Both the position numbers and the translations under genes were made by a program. The notes below the pieces were generated by a model. That model made no database searches. It was not told the DNA's origin and was given only the letters and a program-made list of their open reading frames with translations. From positions 372,001 to 436,000 of the forward strand of contig NZ_JAENBO010000001.1 of assembly GCF_016481305.1 (NCBI RefSeq): a DNA stretch of 64,000 bases, given 5' to 3'. Source of the DNA: Streptococcus pacificus. Its GTDB lineage: Bacteria > Bacillota > Bacilli > Lactobacillales > Streptococcaceae. Every line of letters begins with the position of its first letter. Positions within the stretch are counted from its first letter, which is position 1. This document shows, one piece after another, positions 16,184 through 25,641 of the stretch.

Positions 16184-16876
16184 ATGGCGCAGTTAGAATT
16201 AGTAAAACAAAAAGCATTATTGATTAGTAAAACCGAAGAATATTATAATGCTATCAGAACAAACGTTCAGTTTAGTGGGGCAAATATCAAAACAATTGTA
16301 ATAACATCTGTCCAACCTAATGAAGGTAAAAGTACAACTTCAGTAAATTTAGCAATCTCTATGGCTAGATCAGGCTATAAAACTCTCTTAATTGATGCAG
16401 ACACAAGAAATTCTGTGATGTCAGGCACTTTTAAAGCCAATTCAAAAATAAGAGGGTTAACAAGCTATTTATCAGGAAGATGTGAATTATCAGAAATTAT
16501 CTGTGATACCAATGTTCAAAATCTTATGGTTGTTCCTTCAGGTCAAGTTCCGCCAAATCCAACCAGTTTATTACAAAACCAAAATTTTAGCCAGTTGATT
16601 GAGCTTGCTCGCTCAGTTTACGATTATGTCATTATTGACTCACCACCTATTGGTTTTGTTATTGATGCTGCGATCATTGCTCAAAAATGTGATGCCAGTA
16701 TCATTGTAACAGAAGCAGGGAGTGTTAAGAGACGTTTCGTTCAAAAGGCGAAAGAACAAATGGAACAAAGTGGGGCACAGTTTCTCGGTATTATCCTAAA
16801 TAAAGTCGATACAACAACTGAACAATATGGTGCCTATGGAAATTATGGTGCCTATGGAAATTATGGAAAAAAATAA
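16184..16876 (+). CDS. cpsD: Capsule tyrosine autokinase CpsD (Wze)
   Basis: A cytoplasmic bacterial tyrosine kinase activated by CpsC. The 230 residues include Walker A PNEGKST at about 45-51, Walker A' LLIDAD at about 72-77 and Walker B YVIIDSPP at about 148-155. The C-terminus is a tyrosine cluster of YG-containing units ([17 protein letters not shown]) that is the autophosphorylation site. The cluster is encoded by two perfect 18-bp direct repeats plus the start of a third. It is dephosphorylated by CpsB. Confidence 0.94.
   Translation: MAQLELVKQKALLISKTEEYYNAIRTNVQFSGANIKTIVITSVQPNEGKSTTSVNLAISMARSGYKTLLIDADTRNSVMSGTFKANSKIRGLTSYLSGRCELSEIICDTNVQNLMVVPSGQVPPNPTSLLQNQNFSQLIELARSVYDYVIIDSPPIGFVIDAAIIAQKCDASIIVTEAGSVKRRFVQKAKEQMEQSGAQFLGIILNKVDTTTEQYGAYGNYGAYGNYGKK
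16826..16861 (+). repeat. Two perfect 18-bp direct repeats in the CpsD tyrosine cluster
   Basis: The unit TATGGTGCCTATGGAAAT occurs at 16826-16843 and 16844-16861, followed by a partial third copy. The unit is a multiple of three and encodes YGAYGN, so gain or loss of copies stays in frame. Confidence 0.9.
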
Positions 16877-16912
16877 AGAATTGTAATGTAAAAGAAAAAG
16901 AGGGAAATAGTG

Positions 16913-18289
16913 ATGTATAGTTCTTCATCCAGAAAAAATATTTTTTATTTACTAGGTGATCTTATTTCCTTGGTTTTATCATTTTTTGTAGCCATATTAT
17001 TAAAAAGTAATTTAAACATAAATAATGCTCTATTACCATTTATAATAATAATCATCTCACTAACTTTTATTGCTTTTTCAAATACATACTCAGTATTTGA
17101 TGTTGAAAGTGTTTTTCAAACTATTAAAGTATCATTTAAAATATCAATGATAAATTCATCTTTTTTGATTATGTTTTTGTTTTTTATTATCTATTATAAC
17201 CAAAGAATCATTTCAAAAAATGTTATTGAATTTATTGTAATACAATTTATCATTTTATTTACTTTAGTTTTTATCAATAGAAGAGTGATTAATAATGTTA
17301 AACGTTTTAGTGATTTGGACAGAAAAAATATTATCTTTTTTTCAAACTCTAAAGATGATGTTATAAATAGAAACGTTTTTTCACAGTATGGCTATCAAAT
17401 AATTGCCTGTTTGACAAACGGAGAGCAATCACTTCAAGAGATTCCTTTATTAAGAAACTTCGATGAACTTCGTGATTTTTTGGCTGATAATGAGGTCAAT
17501 GAAATCCTCGTAAGTTATGCTGCAAGAGAAGAATTTTTTTCAATTCAAAATAAACTTTATGAGATTGGTATTCCTGTATCAATTTGTTTAACCGACCCCA
17601 CTCAAGACAATTTTTCTAGTCTTATTTTAAATAAGAGTGGTTCGTTAATCACGTTAACTCATTCATTAAATTATAGTGATTTTATCAATCTGTTTTTAAA
17701 AAGAGTGTTTGATATTATTTTCTCTATTATTGGTTTAATATTGACATTTATTGTTGCACTATTCATTTACCCGATTATACAAAAACAATCTAAGGGACCT
17801 TTGCTTTTTAAACAAGTAAGAATAGGGGCTAATGGCAAAAAATTCCAAATGTATAAATTTAGAAGTATGTATTTGGATGCTGAAAGCAAAAAGAAAGAAC
17901 TAATGCAGAAAAATGAATTAAATACTGATTTAATGTTTAAGATTGATGAAGATCCTAGAATTTTTCCTTTTGGTAAAATTATCAGAAGTTGGTCAATTGA
18001 TGAACTACCTCAGTTTATTAATGTTTTAAAAGGAGATATGTCTATTGTTGGAACCAGGCCCCCAACTTTGGAAGAGTATAAAAAATACAAATTACATCAT
18101 TTTAAAAGATTGGTAATGAAACCTGGTATTACAGGAATGTGGCAAGTTAGTGGAAGAAGTAATATAAAGAATTTTGAAAAAGTAGTGGAATTAGATGCTT
18201 TTTATATTAGAAACTGGTCATTAAAACTTGATTTAAAAATTATACTAAAAACTTTTAAAGTTGTTTTAAATAGATCAGGAAGTAAATAG
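16913..18289 (+). CDS. cpsE: Capsule initiating sugar-phosphate transferase CpsE
   Basis: Transfers a sugar-1-phosphate to undecaprenyl phosphate, starting each repeat unit. The 458 residues show four to five N-terminal membrane helices (to about 125), a central nucleotide-binding-like domain, a further helix at about 272-292 and the bacterial sugar transferase domain with FKQVRIGANGKKFQMYKFRS, RSWSIDELPQF, GTRPPT and KPGITGMWQVSGRS. I used the ATG at 16913; a GTG just before it is possible. Glucose-1-phosphate is usual for CpsE, but a WecG-type partner downstream leaves GlcNAc-1-phosphate or another sugar open. From here the DNA is visibly more AT-rich. Confidence 0.9.
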   Translation: MYSSSSRKNIFYLLGDLISLVLSFFVAILLKSNLNINNALLPFIIIIISLTFIAFSNTYSVFDVESVFQTIKVSFKISMINSSFLIMFLFFIIYYNQRIISKNVIEFIVIQFIILFTLVFINRRVINNVKRFSDLDRKNIIFFSNSKDDVINRNVFSQYGYQIIACLTNGEQSLQEIPLLRNFDELRDFLADNEVNEILVSYAAREEFFSIQNKLYEIGIPVSICLTDPTQDNFSSLILNKSGSLITLTHSLNYSDFINLFLKRVFDIIFSIIGLILTFIVALFIYPIIQKQSKGPLLFKQVRIGANGKKFQMYKFRSMYLDAESKKKELMQKNELNTDLMFKIDEDPRIFPFGKIIRSWSIDELPQFINVLKGDMSIVGTRPPTLEEYKKYKLHHFKRLVMKPGITGMWQVSGRSNIKNFEKVVELDAFYIRNWSLKLDLKIILKTFKVVLNRSGSK

Positions 18290-18307
18290 AATATATTGGG
18301 AATTTAA

Positions 18308-19054
18308 ATGTTAGAATTTGTAAAGATTTTAGGTGTTAAAATTAATCCTCTAACTATGGAGGAAACGTTGGTTGAGGTTGAAAAATACTTATCGAAAGAA
18401 AAACCTTTACACTTAATGGGTGTAAACGCTGATAAAATCAACTTGTGTATAAGTAACCCAAAAATCAAAAAAATTGTAAATGAATCTGAAATTATTAATG
18501 CTGATGGTGCTTCTGTCGTTTTAGCTTCAAAGTACTTGGGTTATAGCATACCTGAGCGTGTTGCAGGAATAGATCTCATGCAAGAATTACTTCTTTTGAG
18601 TGAAAGTAAGAACTATTCCGTTTATTTTCTAGGTGCAAAAGAAGAAATAGTTTTAAAAATGTTAGAACGTTTTAAAACTACTTATCCAAATCTTAAAGTT
18701 GCTGGTCATAGAAATGGGTATTTTTCTGATGATGAAATAGACATCATACAAGAAGAAATTCGTGTGCTAAAACCAAATATTGTATTTGTTGGCATAACGT
18801 CTCCTAAAAAGGAATATTTAATTGATCATTTCTTGAATAATGGGCTAACCTCTGTTTTTATGGGAGTTGGAGGTAGTTTCGATGTGCTTTCAGGTAGTAT
18901 AAAAAGAGCACCACTTTGGATGCAAAAAGCTAATTTAGAATGGCTTTACAGAGTCATGAAAGAACCTAAAAGATTGTTCAAAAGATATTTTGTTGGGAAT
19001 GTAGAATTCATTAATCATGTATTGAAAGAGAAAAGAGAAAAGAATGGGAAATAA
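18308..19054 (+). CDS. WecG/TagA/CpsF-family glycosyltransferase (probable ManNAc transferase)
   Basis: Probable second-sugar transferase acting on the lipid-linked primer at the inner membrane face. The 248 residues contain the family core: NADKINLC, INADGASVVLASKYLG, RVAGIDLMQELL, YFLGAKEE, VGITSPKKE and MGVGGSFDVLSG, plus the C-terminal LEWLYRVMKEPKRLFKRY motif. TagA and WecG transfer ManNAc or ManNAcA, and a UDP-GlcNAc 2-epimerase gene lies in the same operon, so ManNAc is the likely sugar (inference). The 3' end overlaps the next gene by 11 nt. Confidence 0.88.
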   Translation: MLEFVKILGVKINPLTMEETLVEVEKYLSKEKPLHLMGVNADKINLCISNPKIKKIVNESEIINADGASVVLASKYLGYSIPERVAGIDLMQELLLLSESKNYSVYFLGAKEEIVLKMLERFKTTYPNLKVAGHRNGYFSDDEIDIIQEEIRVLKPNIVFVGITSPKKEYLIDHFLNNGLTSVFMGVGGSFDVLSGSIKRAPLWMQKANLEWLYRVMKEPKRLFKRYFVGNVEFINHVLKEKREKNGK

Positions 19055-19853
19055 TGATATTGCCAAGCTTCAAAAAACACTATTAGACGCATTAAAAGAA
19101 TTTAAAAAAATTTGTGATAAAGAAGGAATAGTTTTTTTCTTGCGTGGCGGTAGTGTCATGGGTTCAGTTAAGTATAAAGGTTTTGTTCCTTGGGATGATG
19201 ATGTCGACATTGCAATTCCAAGAGATCAATACGAGAGAATGATTGATATTTTAAATGATAAAGTTATTGCTGGTAAATATAAGGTGGTTAGTTATAAATA
19301 CTATCCAGAGATTCATTGCTATTTTCCTCGCCTTTTCTTGGTTGAAGAAGAAAGAATCAAATTGGGTTTGCCGAGTAATACACATATGGGACTTCACTTA
19401 ATGGATATTTTGCCTTTAGACGGTGCTCCAAATAATACCTTATTAAGAAATATATATTTTGCAAAAGTTTATGCTTTAAGATATTTATCTAGTCTCGGAA
19501 CTCCTTATGTTGAGGGACATGTTAACATGCATAGTAAGAAGCAGAAGTTTATTATTAATTTTGGTAAATTTTTTCAACTTCATAAGATTTTTCCTCAAAT
19601 TAAAGTTTATAACACGTTAGATAAACTTTATAAAAGATATGACTGGCGTGTTCAAGATTATGCAGGAACTATAACAGCCTCTTTATTTAAGAAGGAAGTT
19701 ATGAAAAAAGAAATATGGGGAAAAGGTAAATTTTTACCTTTTGAAACAGAACAATTTATGGTTCCTGAATTGTATGATAGTTATTTGAAACAAATGTATG
19801 GGGAAAACTATCTAACTGAGGAACCACAAAATAAGAAATCCCACCATGAATAG
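19044..19853 (+). CDS. LicD-family phosphotransferase
   Basis: A cytoplasmic transferase of the LicD/fukutin type, expected to move a phospho-alcohol (phosphocholine, glycerol-phosphate, ribitol-phosphate or similar) from a CDP donor to a sugar. The 269 residues begin with a helical region and the diagnostic FFLRGGSVMGSVKYKG and FVPWDDDVDIAIPR (metal-binding Asp cluster) at about 30-65; HMGLHLMDILPLDGAP follows. No cytidylyltransferase or choline gene lies nearby, so the donor must be made elsewhere. It overlaps the preceding gene by 11 nt. Confidence 0.87.
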   Translation: MGNNDIAKLQKTLLDALKEFKKICDKEGIVFFLRGGSVMGSVKYKGFVPWDDDVDIAIPRDQYERMIDILNDKVIAGKYKVVSYKYYPEIHCYFPRLFLVEEERIKLGLPSNTHMGLHLMDILPLDGAPNNTLLRNIYFAKVYALRYLSSLGTPYVEGHVNMHSKKQKFIINFGKFFQLHKIFPQIKVYNTLDKLYKRYDWRVQDYAGTITASLFKKEVMKKEIWGKGKFLPFETEQFMVPELYDSYLKQMYGENYLTEEPQNKKSHHE

Positions 19854-19862
19854 GAGTTGAAA

Positions 19863-20750
19863 ATGATTTGTTACCTTATTCTTCACTATATTGCTAAAGA
19901 AGAAACAATAAAATGTATTAATTCTTTAAAAGAAAAAGACTCAAATAATATTAAAATCATTGTTGTAGATAATGCTTCTCCTAATAATTCAGGTGAAGAA
20001 CTATTATCATTGTATAAAAATGATAGTATGGTAGAAGTGCTTCTTAATAGTGAAAATTCAGGTTTTGCTAGTGGTAATAATTTTGGTTATAAATATATTA
20101 AGGATAATTATAAACCAGATTTTATTGTTATCATGAATAATGATGTTGAAATTTCAACAGAAAATTTTTCTTCTAAACTTAATAAAGTTTATGATGAAGA
20201 AAAATTTCATATTTTGGGACCAGATGTTTTTTCTACAACTTATAACTTACATCAAAGTCCTAAACGTTTAAAAAATTATTCTTACGAAGAAATTAAAGCA
20301 CTTAATAATCATTTCTATAGACAATCAAATGATTTATTAAAAATAAAAATTAAGTCTATTATCAAATCTTTTTCTCCTCTCAGAAATTTCATCTATAGAT
20401 ATAGAAATAATAAACTTAATATTGATTTTTCAAAAAAATACTATAACGTACCTTTACACGGTGCATTTGTTGTCTTTTCTAAGGATTATTTTGAAAAGGA
20501 AGAGTTTGCTTTTCAACCTGGAACATTTTTTTATTATGAAATGGAAATTTTAGATTACATTTGTACCCAAAAAGAATACAAGACTATTTATTGTCCTGAA
20601 TTAAAAGTTCTACATCATCAGAATATTTCAACTAATATTGTTTATAATAGTATGTTAAAGAAGACTATTTTTGCTAATAGGTGTAATTATGACTCTACCA
20701 AGGTATTTCTAGAGGTGATGGAAAGTTATATGAATAAAGGAGTGAAATAA
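19863..20750 (+). CDS. Capsule glycosyltransferase, GT2 family
   Basis: A cytoplasmic GT-A glycosyltransferase that would add a sugar to the growing lipid-linked unit. The 295 residues have the nucleotide-sugar-binding start (LILHYIAKEETIKC), IIVVDNASPNNSG, NSGFASGNN and the metal-binding IMNNDVEI motif (about residue 93), with a later HGAFVVFSK region. This resembles the rhamnosyltransferase-like branch of GT2, but donor and acceptor cannot be assigned. ATG at 19863 chosen because AGGAG lies 6-11 nt upstream; an in-frame TTG just before is less likely. Confidence 0.85.
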   Translation: MICYLILHYIAKEETIKCINSLKEKDSNNIKIIVVDNASPNNSGEELLSLYKNDSMVEVLLNSENSGFASGNNFGYKYIKDNYKPDFIVIMNNDVEISTENFSSKLNKVYDEEKFHILGPDVFSTTYNLHQSPKRLKNYSYEEIKALNNHFYRQSNDLLKIKIKSIIKSFSPLRNFIYRYRNNKLNIDFSKKYYNVPLHGAFVVFSKDYFEKEEFAFQPGTFFYYEMEILDYICTQKEYKTIYCPELKVLHHQNISTNIVYNSMLKKTIFANRCNYDSTKVFLEVMESYMNKGVK

Positions 20751-20757
20751 TTTAATT

Positions 20758-22101
20758 ATGATAGGATTGTTATTGCTTTTCATCATTATTTTGCTTTTTG
20801 CAATTGTTTGTTATTTACTCTTTGAAAGAGACATACTTTCTCCACCAGTTTTAATGTCTAATATGTTTCTTTTAAGTATCACATTTGCACTTTTAAATGT
20901 AAAAAATTGGGAAATTGATTATAGTTTAGAGGCAGCATTAATTCTTATTTCTGGGATAATGGTTTTTACATTCCCTATTCTTTTTATACATAAGAAAATT
21001 AGGCCAACAAAAACATTAACTATTGATAGGCCTTTAAGAGTTGATGCTTGGAAAATTATCTCTGCCATTATAATCTGTTATATTATTATTTTTCTTTACA
21101 AAAGAGAAATCAATTATTTAGCTTCAGTTGCCGGATACAGTGGTGACAATTTACAGTGGTTCATTAGAAACGTCACTTCTTATGAGGGAATTTTGAACTT
21201 CAGTTCGAAAATGAGAATTATGATTAGGTTTGTCGATGTCACTGCTTATATTTTTGCTTTTACCTTAATAAATAATAGAGTTATCCACCGCTATAAGTAT
21301 AAGTTTGACTACTTAATGCTTATCCCAATCTTTCTTTTCATTTATAAAACATTACTACTAGGTGGTCGCCAAGATATTTTAAAATTATTATTTGCTTGTG
21401 TCGTTCAAACCTATATTCTTGAAAAAAGAAAATTAGGATGGGGTAAGTCTATCTCAGGTAAATACTTTACTGTTGGCTTCGCTGGGATTGCAATTGGTAT
21501 TCCAGCTTTCTATTACACATTATTTTTAGCTGGAAGAAGTACAAGTAGAACCTTGTTCCAATCAATTTCCACCTACATTGGTGGTCCTATTCAACATTTC
21601 AATCAGTTTATACAAGATCCTCCAGATAAAAGTCCTTTTTTTGGCAATGAAACCTTAACACCTGTTTTGAATTTTTTAAATCAGCTAGGTATTATTGATT
21701 ATCAAAATACTGTGCATTTAGAATTTAGAAGATTAGGTGTTACGATTGGAAATGTTTATACCTTTTTTAGAAGACCTATCCAAGATTTTGGATTAGTAGG
21801 AATGTATATTTTCGTTATTTGTGTGGGAATATTTTTTGGTTACTATTATTATGCTAACATTAGAAGAGCAGATACAAATTTTCGAAGTGATGTTAGTACC
21901 ATAGTATACTCATATATCTTTTACTGGATTTTTCTTTCTTCTATTGAACAATATTCTATGACAATTATAAGTATTTATACTCTTATTGGAATTGTTTTAT
22001 TCTATATTTTGGGTTATTTTTATTGGAAAATTGAATTTAGAAATGGCAAAATAATTATTATCAATCAAGATAATAATGTTATCACAGAGACAGGAAGATA
22101 A
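20758..22101 (+). CDS. wzy: Capsule repeat-unit polymerase (Wzy)
   Basis: An integral membrane protein of 447 residues with about 10-12 hydrophobic helices and a large loop (about 270-330) between the later helices; this is the layout of oligosaccharide repeat-unit polymerases. GGRQDILKLLFA and GGPIQHFNQFIQ resemble conserved stretches of this family. Wzy proteins are too divergent for specificity to be read. It sits inside the operon next to Wzx and has an AGGAGTG ribosome-binding site. The assignment rests on topology and context more than on a strict motif. Confidence 0.8.
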   Translation: MIGLLLLFIIILLFAIVCYLLFERDILSPPVLMSNMFLLSITFALLNVKNWEIDYSLEAALILISGIMVFTFPILFIHKKIRPTKTLTIDRPLRVDAWKIISAIIICYIIIFLYKREINYLASVAGYSGDNLQWFIRNVTSYEGILNFSSKMRIMIRFVDVTAYIFAFTLINNRVIHRYKYKFDYLMLIPIFLFIYKTLLLGGRQDILKLLFACVVQTYILEKRKLGWGKSISGKYFTVGFAGIAIGIPAFYYTLFLAGRSTSRTLFQSISTYIGGPIQHFNQFIQDPPDKSPFFGNETLTPVLNFLNQLGIIDYQNTVHLEFRRLGVTIGNVYTFFRRPIQDFGLVGMYIFVICVGIFFGYYYYANIRRADTNFRSDVSTIVYSYIFYWIFLSSIEQYSMTIISIYTLIGIVLFYILGYFYWKIEFRNGKIIIINQDNNVITETGR

Positions 22102-22103
22102 AT

Positions 22104-23207
22104 ATGAAAAAGAAAAAAGTTATGGTGGTTTTTGGAACGAGACCAGAAGCGATAAAAATGTGTCCATTAGTTAAAGAATTGAAGAAAAATATCAATTTCG
22201 AAACTACAGTTTGTGTTACTGGACAGCACAAAGAAATGTTAGAACAAGTTTTAAAAGTTTTTGATGTGACACCAGAATATGATTTACAGATAATGAGACA
22301 TGATCAAACACTGTTTTCAATCACAACAAGTATTTTGACAAAACTCAAGCCAATTTTAGAAGAAGTTGCCCCTGATATAGTATTGGTTCATGGAGATACT
22401 TCAACAACTTTTGCCACCTCACTTGCAGCTTTTTACCTTGGGATTAAAGTTGGTCATGTTGAAGCAGGTTTGAGAACATATAATATCAGAAGTCCTTTCC
22501 CAGAAGAATTCAATAGACAAGCTGTTTCAATTATGTCAGATTTTAATTTTGCTCCTACCGAAAATGCGAAATTGAATCTAATCAATGAAGGGAAAGCTTC
22601 ACAGTCTATATTTGTAACTGGAAATACAGCGATTGATGCGTTAAAAACAACAATTTCTACATCATACTATCATGAATTATTTGATTGGATTGGTGATGAT
22701 CGTTTAATTATGTTAACAGCCCATAGAAGAGAAAACCAAGGTTCTTCTATGGAAAATATGTTTAGGGCTATAAAGAGAGTATTAAAAGAACAATCTGATA
22801 TTAAAGTTATCTATCCGATACATAAAAACCCTCAGATTAGAAAAATTGCTAATGAAGTTTTTCAAAATGATGATAGGATTAAACTGATTGAACCATTGGA
22901 AGTTATTGATTTTCACAATTTTTTAAACAAAAGTTATTTAATTTTAACGGATTCTGGTGGTATTCAAGAAGAGGCCCCTTCTTTAGGAAAACCTGTTTTA
23001 GTCATGAGAGACACAACTGAACGTCCTGAAGGAGTAGCAGCTGGGACACTTAAGCTTGTTGGTACTAATGAGGAGATAATCTATCAAAATTTTATTAAGT
23101 TATTAAGTGACGATAATGAATATGAGAAAATGAGCAAGGCAAGCAATCCTTATGGCGATGGTGAGTCTTCCAAAAAAATTGTTGAAATTTTAGAAAGAAA
23201 TTTGTAG
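22104..23207 (+). CDS. wecB: UDP-N-acetylglucosamine 2-epimerase (non-hydrolysing)
   Basis: Interconverts UDP-GlcNAc and UDP-ManNAc in the cytoplasm. The 367 residues show the full family signature: FGTRPEAIKMCPLV near residue 10, VHGDTSTTFATSLAAFY near 94, GHVEAGLRT near 114, LTAHRRENQG near 205 and DSGGIQEEAPSLGKP near 283. The length is normal. It probably supplies UDP-ManNAc for the WecG/TagA-type transferase upstream. No UDP-ManNAc dehydrogenase (wecC) is present, so the sugar is probably ManNAc and not ManNAcA. The start lies 2 nt after the wzy stop. Confidence 0.94.
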   Translation: MKKKKVMVVFGTRPEAIKMCPLVKELKKNINFETTVCVTGQHKEMLEQVLKVFDVTPEYDLQIMRHDQTLFSITTSILTKLKPILEEVAPDIVLVHGDTSTTFATSLAAFYLGIKVGHVEAGLRTYNIRSPFPEEFNRQAVSIMSDFNFAPTENAKLNLINEGKASQSIFVTGNTAIDALKTTISTSYYHELFDWIGDDRLIMLTAHRRENQGSSMENMFRAIKRVLKEQSDIKVIYPIHKNPQIRKIANEVFQNDDRIKLIEPLEVIDFHNFLNKSYLILTDSGGIQEEAPSLGKPVLVMRDTTERPEGVAAGTLKLVGTNEEIIYQNFIKLLSDDNEYEKMSKASNPYGDGESSKKIVEILERNL

Positions 23208-23228
23208 CAAACTTAAGGAGAAAAGCGG

Positions 23229-24650
23229 TTGAAAAATTCTAAAATTGTTAATTTAATTAAAAATTTTAGTTACATTATAACGTCAAATTTTTTAAATTTA
23301 TTTGTTTCGACACTTGTTATTTTAGTCTTACCCAAGGTCATAGGTGTTGCAAGTTATGGCTATTGGCAACTTTATACTTTTTACTTAACCTATATAGGAT
23401 TCTTTCATTTTGGATGGTGTGATGGTATCTATTTAAAATTTGGGGGAAAGAATTATAATGACTTAAATAAGCAATATTTTTTCTCACAATTTTTTCAATT
23501 CTCATCATTTCAATTAATTTTATCTATTTTAGTACTTTTATATTCTATTTTTGTCATTCAAAATTTTGAAGAAAAGTACATTATGATTGCTATATCTGTT
23601 AACTTTCTAATAACTAATATTAGACAATTTTTCATTTTTCTTTTACAAACAACTAATCAAATAAAACAAAGTTCTCTCATTATGATTAGTGATAGGGCGA
23701 TTTATGTTGTTATGATAGTTATCTTGTTGTTTAGTGGGAAAACAAGTTTCTATCTTATGATTCTACTAGACAATATTGCCAGATTTATTTCTTTACTTTA
23801 CTCAAGCTATATATGTAAAGACATTGTTTTTTTCCCAATTAAAAAACTTTATATTAACATTAGAGAAAGTATTGACAATATTCTAATTGGCATTAACTTA
23901 ATGTTTTCAAATATAGCTAGTAGTTTGATTATTGGAATTATTCGTTTCACTATTCAAAGGAATTGGAGTATTGAAACTTTCGGGAAGGTTTCTTTAACTT
24001 TAAGTATTTCAAATTTAATGATGACCTTCATCAATGCTATTGGAATAGTGATTTTCCCCATTCTAAAGAGATCAAAATCATCCAATCTACCTATCATTTA
24101 TAAAAGTTTACGAAACATTTTAATGTTATCAATGCTTTTTGTTTTAATTCTTTATTTCCCCTTAAAAATTATTTTAACGTATTGGTTACCCAATTACTCT
24201 GAAAGTTTGGTTTTTATGGGTATTATTTTTCCAATGACTGTATTTGAAAGTAAAACGTCTCTATTAATTAATACCTACTTAAAAGCGCTAAGAATGGAGA
24301 AAGTAATTTTTAAAGTTAATGTGTTTACTATGTTATTAAGTTTAGTAATCACTCTATTTACAGCATTTTATTTTAAGAATTTAATAATAGTTGTTTTAAC
24401 AATTATCATTCTTCTGGCATTTAGAAGCATACTTTCTGAAATAATTTTGGCGAAGCACTTAGATGTAGCAGTCAATAAGGATATATTATTAGAGTTACTG
24501 TTGAGTTTTGTTTTTATTCTTTCTAATTTCTTATTCTCAACAATGCATTCATTTATAATCTTTGTTTCATTCTATTTACTATATATTTTTATTAAGAAGT
24601 CAGATTTATCTAATACTTTTAAGAATTTCAAACAATTGATTAAAAGTTAA
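23229..24650 (+). CDS. wzx: Capsule repeat-unit flippase (Wzx), TTG start
   Basis: A polytopic membrane protein of 473 residues with about 12-14 hydrophobic helices and few charged residues, typical of the MATE/MOP-type polysaccharide exporters that flip lipid-linked units. The N-terminal FSYIITSNFLNLFVSTLVILVLP and GVASYGYW motifs are family-like. The best start is the TTG at 23229: AAGGAG lies 8-9 nt upstream and no in-frame ATG occurs near the N-terminus, and starting later would remove the first helix. A 49-nt gap separates it from the next gene, the longest gap within the operon. Confidence 0.87.
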   Translation: MKNSKIVNLIKNFSYIITSNFLNLFVSTLVILVLPKVIGVASYGYWQLYTFYLTYIGFFHFGWCDGIYLKFGGKNYNDLNKQYFFSQFFQFSSFQLILSILVLLYSIFVIQNFEEKYIMIAISVNFLITNIRQFFIFLLQTTNQIKQSSLIMISDRAIYVVMIVILLFSGKTSFYLMILLDNIARFISLLYSSYICKDIVFFPIKKLYINIRESIDNILIGINLMFSNIASSLIIGIIRFTIQRNWSIETFGKVSLTLSISNLMMTFINAIGIVIFPILKRSKSSNLPIIYKSLRNILMLSMLFVLILYFPLKIILTYWLPNYSESLVFMGIIFPMTVFESKTSLLINTYLKALRMEKVIFKVNVFTMLLSLVITLFTAFYFKNLIIVVLTIIILLAFRSILSEIILAKHLDVAVNKDILLELLLSFVFILSNFLFSTMHSFIIFVSFYLLYIFIKKSDLSNTFKNFKQLIKS

Positions 24651-24699
24651 TTAAGTATTACTAACTAACCGGTATAACAGAAATAAAGGAAATAAAATT

Positions 24700-25641
24700 A
24701 TGATGAGATTAAGTGTTATTATTCCATGTTACAACGAAGAAGAAAATATTTTCCCTTTCATTGAACAAATAAAAAAAATAGAAAAACAACTCAAAGAACA
24801 TCTTTTATTTGAATATATTTTTGTTGACGATGGTTCAACTGATAAAACACTTGAAAGAATTCAAGAAATTCGACAAAATAATAATAATATTTTCTACTTG
24901 TCATTTTCAAGAAATTTTGGCAAAGAAAGTGCCATGTTAGCTGGCATGAAAGCAAGTAAAGGGGACTATATTACTATTATGGATGCTGACTTGCAAGACC
25001 CCCCAGAATTGTTACTTGATATGTTTGATAAAATCAAAGAAGGCTATGATATTGTCGGTACTAGAAGAATTAATCGCAAAGGTGAGCCGTTAATCAGATC
25101 ATTATTTTCAAAAATGTTTTATAAAATCATGAATCTGATATCTGAAATAAAAATGATTGACGGACTAAGAGATTTTAGTCTCATGACAAGACAAGTTGTT
25201 GACAGTATCTTATCATTAGAAGAAGTGAACCGATTTTCTAAAGGTATTTTTTCTTGGGTTGGTTATCGTTCAACATATCTTAGTTATGAAAACAGAGATA
25301 GAGTTTATGGTAAGTCATCATGGAATTTTTGGTCACTATTAAGATATTCATTTGAAGGATTTATTAATTTTTCTGAGGCACTTCTTAATATAGCTGTGTG
25401 GAGTGGTACATTATCATTTATCCTTTCAATAATAGGTATTATTTTTATCGTAGTAAGAAAACTAACGATTGGTGGTAGTGTTAATGGTTGGGCTAGTTTA
25501 GTGACCATAATATTATTAATTGGTGGCATACAATTACTCTGTATTGGTATTTTAGGAAAATACATTTCTAAAATTTTCTTAGAGACAAAAAAACGCCCAC
25601 TATATTTTATAAAAGAGAAGGCTTTAAATAATGATAGATAA
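24700..25641 (+). CDS. Polyprenyl-phosphate glycosyltransferase (GtrB/DPM1-like, GT2)
   Basis: Makes a polyprenyl-phosphate-linked sugar for use outside the membrane. The 313 residues have a GT2 domain with VIIPCYNEEENI, FVDDGSTDKTLE, FSRNFGKESAMLAGM, IMDADLQDPPELL and the amphipathic-helix region LRDFSLMTR, then two C-terminal membrane helices at about 228-252 and 265-290. This is the architecture of GtrB and of GacI-type enzymes. The next gene overlaps it by 11 nt and encodes a GT-C-like membrane protein, the expected partner. A start at either of two consecutive ATGs is possible. Confidence 0.9.
   Translation: MMRLSVIIPCYNEEENIFPFIEQIKKIEKQLKEHLLFEYIFVDDGSTDKTLERIQEIRQNNNNIFYLSFSRNFGKESAMLAGMKASKGDYITIMDADLQDPPELLLDMFDKIKEGYDIVGTRRINRKGEPLIRSLFSKMFYKIMNLISEIKMIDGLRDFSLMTRQVVDSILSLEEVNRFSKGIFSWVGYRSTYLSYENRDRVYGKSSWNFWSLLRYSFEGFINFSEALLNIAVWSGTLSFILSIIGIIFIVVRKLTIGGSVNGWASLVTIILLIGGIQLLCIGILGKYISKIFLETKKRPLYFIKEKALNNDR

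Noticed and set aside
24651..24699. Internal promoter before the GtrB-like gene
   Set aside because: GGTATAACAG resembles a -10, but no -35 is recognisable and such A/T-rich sequence is common here; mentioned only as part of a finding.
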